Source of the DNA: Scleromitrula shiraiana
Taxonomy: Eukaryota > Ascomycota > Leotiomycetes > Helotiales > Sclerotiniaceae
Assembly (NCBI GenBank): GCA_028455995.1
Contig: JABELC010000011.1
Span: forward strand, 1,674,001-1,738,000
Length of the DNA: 64,000 nucleotides
Direction of reading: 5' to 3'
Below are positions 60,302 through 64,000 of the stretch, piece after piece. The notes under the pieces are model-generated. The model did no database searches. It was not told the origin of the DNA and saw only the letters and a program-made list of their open reading frames with translations. The translations under genes were made by a program, and so were the position numbers. Each line of letters starts with the position of its first letter. Positions within the stretch are counted from its first letter, which is position 1.

Positions 60302-60797
60302 GTAAGAGCACGAAGGGAGATGGCCTTACTTTTGACTCGAAAGAATCTTGGTTGGGACTCGAGTCGAGTATGTGTATGTTGTGAATTCAATCGAGTACTA
60401 TTGCATCAAACGAATGAATGTAAATCAGTAAATCAAATTGATTACCCATCCAATTATCTGAGATGGAAAACACTGTCGATGACAAATTTCCTGATCTGGA
60501 CATTCGGAAGAAAAAAATAATTACCAACCAAACCACCTGGATAATACCCAAAAGGAGAGATATCAAGGATGTGGGTCTTCTTATTGGTTGGTTCTTGCGA
60601 GGTAATATTTCCCATGTTCCCATTATTACCATCTCCTCTTTTAGCTGGGGTGACGGGCACAGTACTTCAATTGGTGTGTGCGGCCGTTTCGTCACTCCTT
60701 CTTTCGGTACCTAAATCCACCTTTATGAGGGTCTTTTCGAGTTGAATAAACCCTTGCATTTCTTTGGACCCTTGCTTTTCCATTTTGAGTTAAAAAT

Positions 60798-60864
60798 AAA
60801 TTGTTTTAAAAATAAATAAAACAATTTAAATTTTTTAATTGGTTAAAAAGTGAAAAATTAACCA
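60798..60864. repeat. Two adjacent perfect short inverted repeats
   Basis: AAATTGTTTT/AAAACAATTT at 60798-60807 and 60818-60827, then TGGTTAA/TTAACCA at 60840-60846 and 60858-60864, in an A/T-rich pocket. It may be a remnant of a small MITE. Confidence 0.6.
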
Positions 60865-61283
60865 TTTGGTCAATTTAGCAACGTTTAGATATTCACAAAT
60901 TTCTCGATTTAATCATTTTTTGTTTTAATCCTGGAATTACCTACTAGGTATAGAAATAGTACAGAGTACGGACGGTAATATATTTCTAGATCCGTTGACT
61001 AGTTTGATGTACTCGAAACGCCCAAGGAAAAAAAAAAGAAATAATAATAGTAATAATAGTAATAATAATAATAATCCAACCAGGACTACATAGGAAGAAC
61101 CAACGGTAGAATCATAGGAACTGTCTTTCAAGAAGGATTATCCACAATAATAATAATAATAAGCACGAAGAACGAAGAAGAGTACGAAAGTTATTCCCGA
61201 TTTTTAGTTTTAACTGTTTATGAGAAGGAAAGGGAAGGGAAGGGAAAGAAAGAGGAAAAGGAAATAAATTCAATACTCAACTC

Positions 61284-61323
61284 AAGAAGAAGAAGAAGAA
61301 GAAGAAGAAGAAGAAGAAGAAGA
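61284..61323 (+). repeat. (GAA)n trinucleotide array
   Basis: About thirteen GAA units within a purine-rich stretch. Confidence 0.93.
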
Positions 61324-63250
61324 GGTAACTCGAAAAAAGAGAAAAGGGAGAGAAATTCAAAATTCGATATTGATATTGATATTGATCTTGATATTGATAT
61401 TGAATTGATATTGATTATCATATCCTATCCTATCCTATCCTATCCTATCTTACCTCGAGTCTACCCACCATCATTCCTCATCACTACATCACTATCATAA
61501 CCAACCATTACCATCATTCATTACAACCAAATCCAGTGAATTCTTCAAAAAAAAAAAAAAAAGCCGTAAAATAATATCGAAATTAATTACAATTTTCATT
61601 ACTCTGGATATATACAAAATTTCATCAAATTTTACAAATCTCCAACGTAGGACTAACCTTGAAGGAATTGTTGATAGACAGCTGGAATTACTTCTTTCCC
61701 CCCTTCCCCTGCTTTTTCTTTAACTGGGTAACCTTACTTCCTCATTTCATCATCAATCATCATCCAAGTTTTTTTTCATCATATCAACAAAAACATATAA
61801 CTCCGTATCAGTTGACCAGACATTTGAGAATCGAATTCGATATACTATACACATACACATCCACATCCACATACACATCCACATCAACATCATCAACAAC
61901 AGCAACAACAACAACAGCAACAACAACAACCCACAATCTTTCATATAATATCCAAATTCTGAAGTTAAGAGGTATCAACAATTGAAACACCCCGCAAAAA
62001 AGGATTTCGGATTTCCAATTCTTACTTTAATAATAAATCCTTTCGTTAACAAAAAAGAAGAAAGAGAAAGAGATAGAGACGAGACAGTTAGAGGGTTACA
62101 TTACGACTAAAAGAAAAAGGGCTGATCGAGTCAATTCAAATACCCTTGCTTACCATATATATCTGTGCTTCAAGAACTATTCATCACTTTGAAAGTTTGG
62201 ACAAGGTACTGCAGTAACTAAAAGTACCTCAATATCTGCACTACATCCACCTAGTTCTAAATCAAGAATACCGAGGGGTCCAAAAAAAAAGAATATTTTG
62301 TCTTATCCCGTCTCGATTTCCTAATATTCGATTTGATTTGATTCGATTTGATTTGATTTGATTTTACTTGACAATTCGAGTTTCAACGCATTGATTTCTT
62401 CACGTTTGAAGCATCACGAAAACCAAAGCCACCACACCACACTGCATCCGAGACCCTGCGCATTGGGCGAATTCACTGGCTCAATTCAATTCTTTTGATA
62501 CAACAGATGCTTTGCTGTCAATTGGTGTCAATTATTCAAGAGTTATCCCGATTCAATTAACTCGTGGTATAACGGTTACGACTTTCAAGGCGAATTTCAC
62601 TTGGTATAGATTTGCTAGTCAACCCACGATAACGAGTCCTACGGTTTGGGTTTGGGTTTGGGTTTGGGAAGGAAGAGAGAGTCATTGAACACAAGAAACT
62701 TTTCTACGACGCAACGGCACAAGGAAAATCATTGCCGGCTGTACTCTATTATCTATTATCTATTAAACATTACGCATTACGCATTACCAAAGAATCAATT
62801 GGAGTCATTCTCTCCCGAGACCCAGGTTCAGCCCATTTTGGTATGCACATCCTCATCCCTCATCCTAGTCGGGATTCTTGACATTCCACACTACTCCCCA
62901 CTTTCCATTCCTACTTACAATCAAAACAATCAAATGTTTTCTTAAGAGTTTATCTTGCTAATCTCTTCTATCAGATTGCGTTGACACTACGAAAGAAATA
63001 CACACATACATACGCCAGAGAGGAAAACAAAAAAAGGAGATTTTTGAGGCAAGACGAAGAAATAAGCAGTACTTTTGGCCCTCCAAGATTACAATTATAA
63101 TCCTCCGATACTTTGATATATTATATTGACTTCAAGAATCAAGCATTGGAATCTTTCTGGAAGAACTCGAGTTATTAAGGATTGGAAATTTGTTCAAAAT
63201 TGTCTATTGCAGATCTTGATACCCATGGTATCATTTACAGGTTGCCCATA

Positions 63251-64000
63251 ATGGTGACGGAGTCTGACCATTCGAAGCGAACGAGTGCACAGGTAGCACC
63301 TCTTTCGATACATAAGACTCGACCTTCTAGTAGTGGCGGCGCAAAACATAGAAGAAATGCCTCGTCACGGAGTAGTAATAACACAACTTCTACCAACTCT
63401 CAATCGCAAATAACACCTCCGGTTACTCCAAATGGTTCACAAGAGAATTTGAACCAAATGGATATCTCACAACCAGTTTTTCATAACTTTCTTCGAGCCT
63501 TCTATCCGTTCCATCCAACATATGCAATTTCGGATTCTACCGTCACACTTCCGCTAAACGAAGGAGATGTCATTTTGGTACATTCAATTCATACCAATGG
63601 ATGGGCCGATGGCACACTCCTTATATCAGGAGCGCGTGGATGGTTACCAACTAACTATTGCGAGGCATATGATCCCGAATCAATGTCAAATCTACTAAAA
63701 GCATTACTAAACTTTTGGGATCTGTTACGAAGCGCGGTACCAGATAGTGAGGTTTTTGGAAACCAAGATTTTATGCGAGGAATTATCGCCGGGGTTCGAT
63801 ATTTATTGGTAGGTATATTACTGTCGTCCCAGAGTTCCAATGCTTATATGTGTGTAGGAAAAATCGAATTGTTTGACGCGAGAATCGCCTGTTGTACAGG
63901 GCAATGAAAGTCTTCGCAGGAACAGAAAAGTACTCCTTTCGGATTTATCCTCGCTTGTAAAAACTGCAAAGCGACTGCAAGAACTTGCTTCTAATGCGGC
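63251..64000 (+). CDS. Cdc25-type Ras guanine-nucleotide exchange factor, 5' part
   Basis: Exon 1 is 63251-63808 and exon 2 starts at 63858; the 49-base intron is GT-AG, and the gene runs off the window. The ATG at 63251 is taken as the start because the open frame further upstream has no ATG. Residues 1-75 are Ser/Thr/Asn-rich and disordered. Residues about 79-141 are an SH3 domain (LRAFYPFHPTY, LNEGDVILV, GWADGTLLISGARGWLPTNY). The following helical part (GIIAGVRYLL, then LEKSNCLTRESPVVQ, RRNRKVLLSDL and LVKTAKRLQELA) matches fungal Cdc25/SH3-RasGEF proteins. The catalytic REM and RasGEF domains must lie beyond 64000. The product should activate Ras at the membrane, upstream of adenylate cyclase and MAP kinase signalling. 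Confidence 0.88.

Larger units (their letters stand above)
51164..63250. other. 12-kb gene-poor, microsatellite-rich region
   Basis: No frame above 154 codons and none with recognisable domains. 51164-53100 is ordinary unique sequence, ending in GATAA/GATGA units at about 53010-53085. 53100-56300 is mixed and unassigned. 56300-60310 is full of GTAT, AATG, GTAA and GGTAT arrays. 60798-60864 has two short hairpins. 61284-63250 has GAA, TATCC and CAACAA units. The final 1-2 kb before 63251 probably carries the promoter and leader of the RasGEF gene. Confidence 0.75.

Noticed and set aside
62560..62642. tRNA-like start (GTGGTATAACGGTTACG) with a weak inverted end
   Set aside because: The T-loop box is missing and the anticodon stem does not pair.
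62641..62670. GGGTTT units resembling telomeric repeat
   Set aside because: Four units only, a common microsatellite type in this window, in a probable leader region.
63182..63250. Longer N-terminus of the RasGEF
   Set aside because: The upstream frame begins at TTG, not ATG, and its residues do not look like family sequence; 63251 is the first ATG.

Overview
The window looks like nuclear DNA of a filamentous ascomycete, most likely a leotiomycete of the Sclerotiniaceae (Botrytis/Sclerotinia/Monilinia type). The reasons are short GT-AG introns of about 50-150 bases, a palA homologue, a siderophore transporter, fungal-only families (DUF7770-like, HNH plus kinase-like), transposons damaged by repeat-induced point mutation (RIP), and many very long A/T-rich microsatellites that suggest a long-read assembly. 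Genus and species cannot be fixed from the sequence alone.

Layout. 1-11351 has no live gene. It holds an inverted copy of a dispersed repeat (187-330) and a complete but dead Ty1/Copia retrotransposon (3517-8959) with short LTRs and a flanking target duplication. 11352-14345 is a Tcp11/Sok1-type protein. 17131-19140 (minus) is a four-exon siderophore-iron MFS transporter with a duplicated GATA-type element upstream. 22054-25149 (minus) is a diverged tandem pair of Cys-rich fungal proteins whose upstream regions, with a small ORF in each, are also duplicated. 28351-31379 (minus) is palA/RIM20, the ambient-pH signalling adaptor, in five exons. 32388-33971 (minus) is a family-31-like type II membrane glycosyltransferase. 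36517-37020 (minus) is a DUF7770-like protein.

37775-41455 is an almost pure A/T block of nested tandem repeats that changes strand bias near 40.65 kb. Directly after it, 42036-43873 encodes a 559-residue HNH-nuclease-like/aminoglycoside-phosphotransferase-like fusion. This gene is tightly enclosed by inverted copies of one repeat family (41721-41921 and 43894-44208), which makes it a candidate mobile or captured cassette and the most interesting locus here.

44746-46029 (minus) is a POF1-type nucleotidyltransferase. It is divergent from 46486-47645 (plus), a four-exon steroid 5-alpha-reductase-family protein. 49267-51163 (plus) is an aquaporin with a long hydrophilic N-terminus and two single-base homopolymer insertions that break the reading frame. 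51164-63250 is a 12-kb stretch with many microsatellites and no supportable gene. 63251 to the window end is the start of a Cdc25-type RasGEF with an SH3 domain. The genes are mostly unrelated housekeeping or signalling genes and do not form an evident biosynthetic cluster. Two of them (the Tcp11/Sok1 and Cdc25 homologues) belong to families linked to Ras/cAMP signalling.
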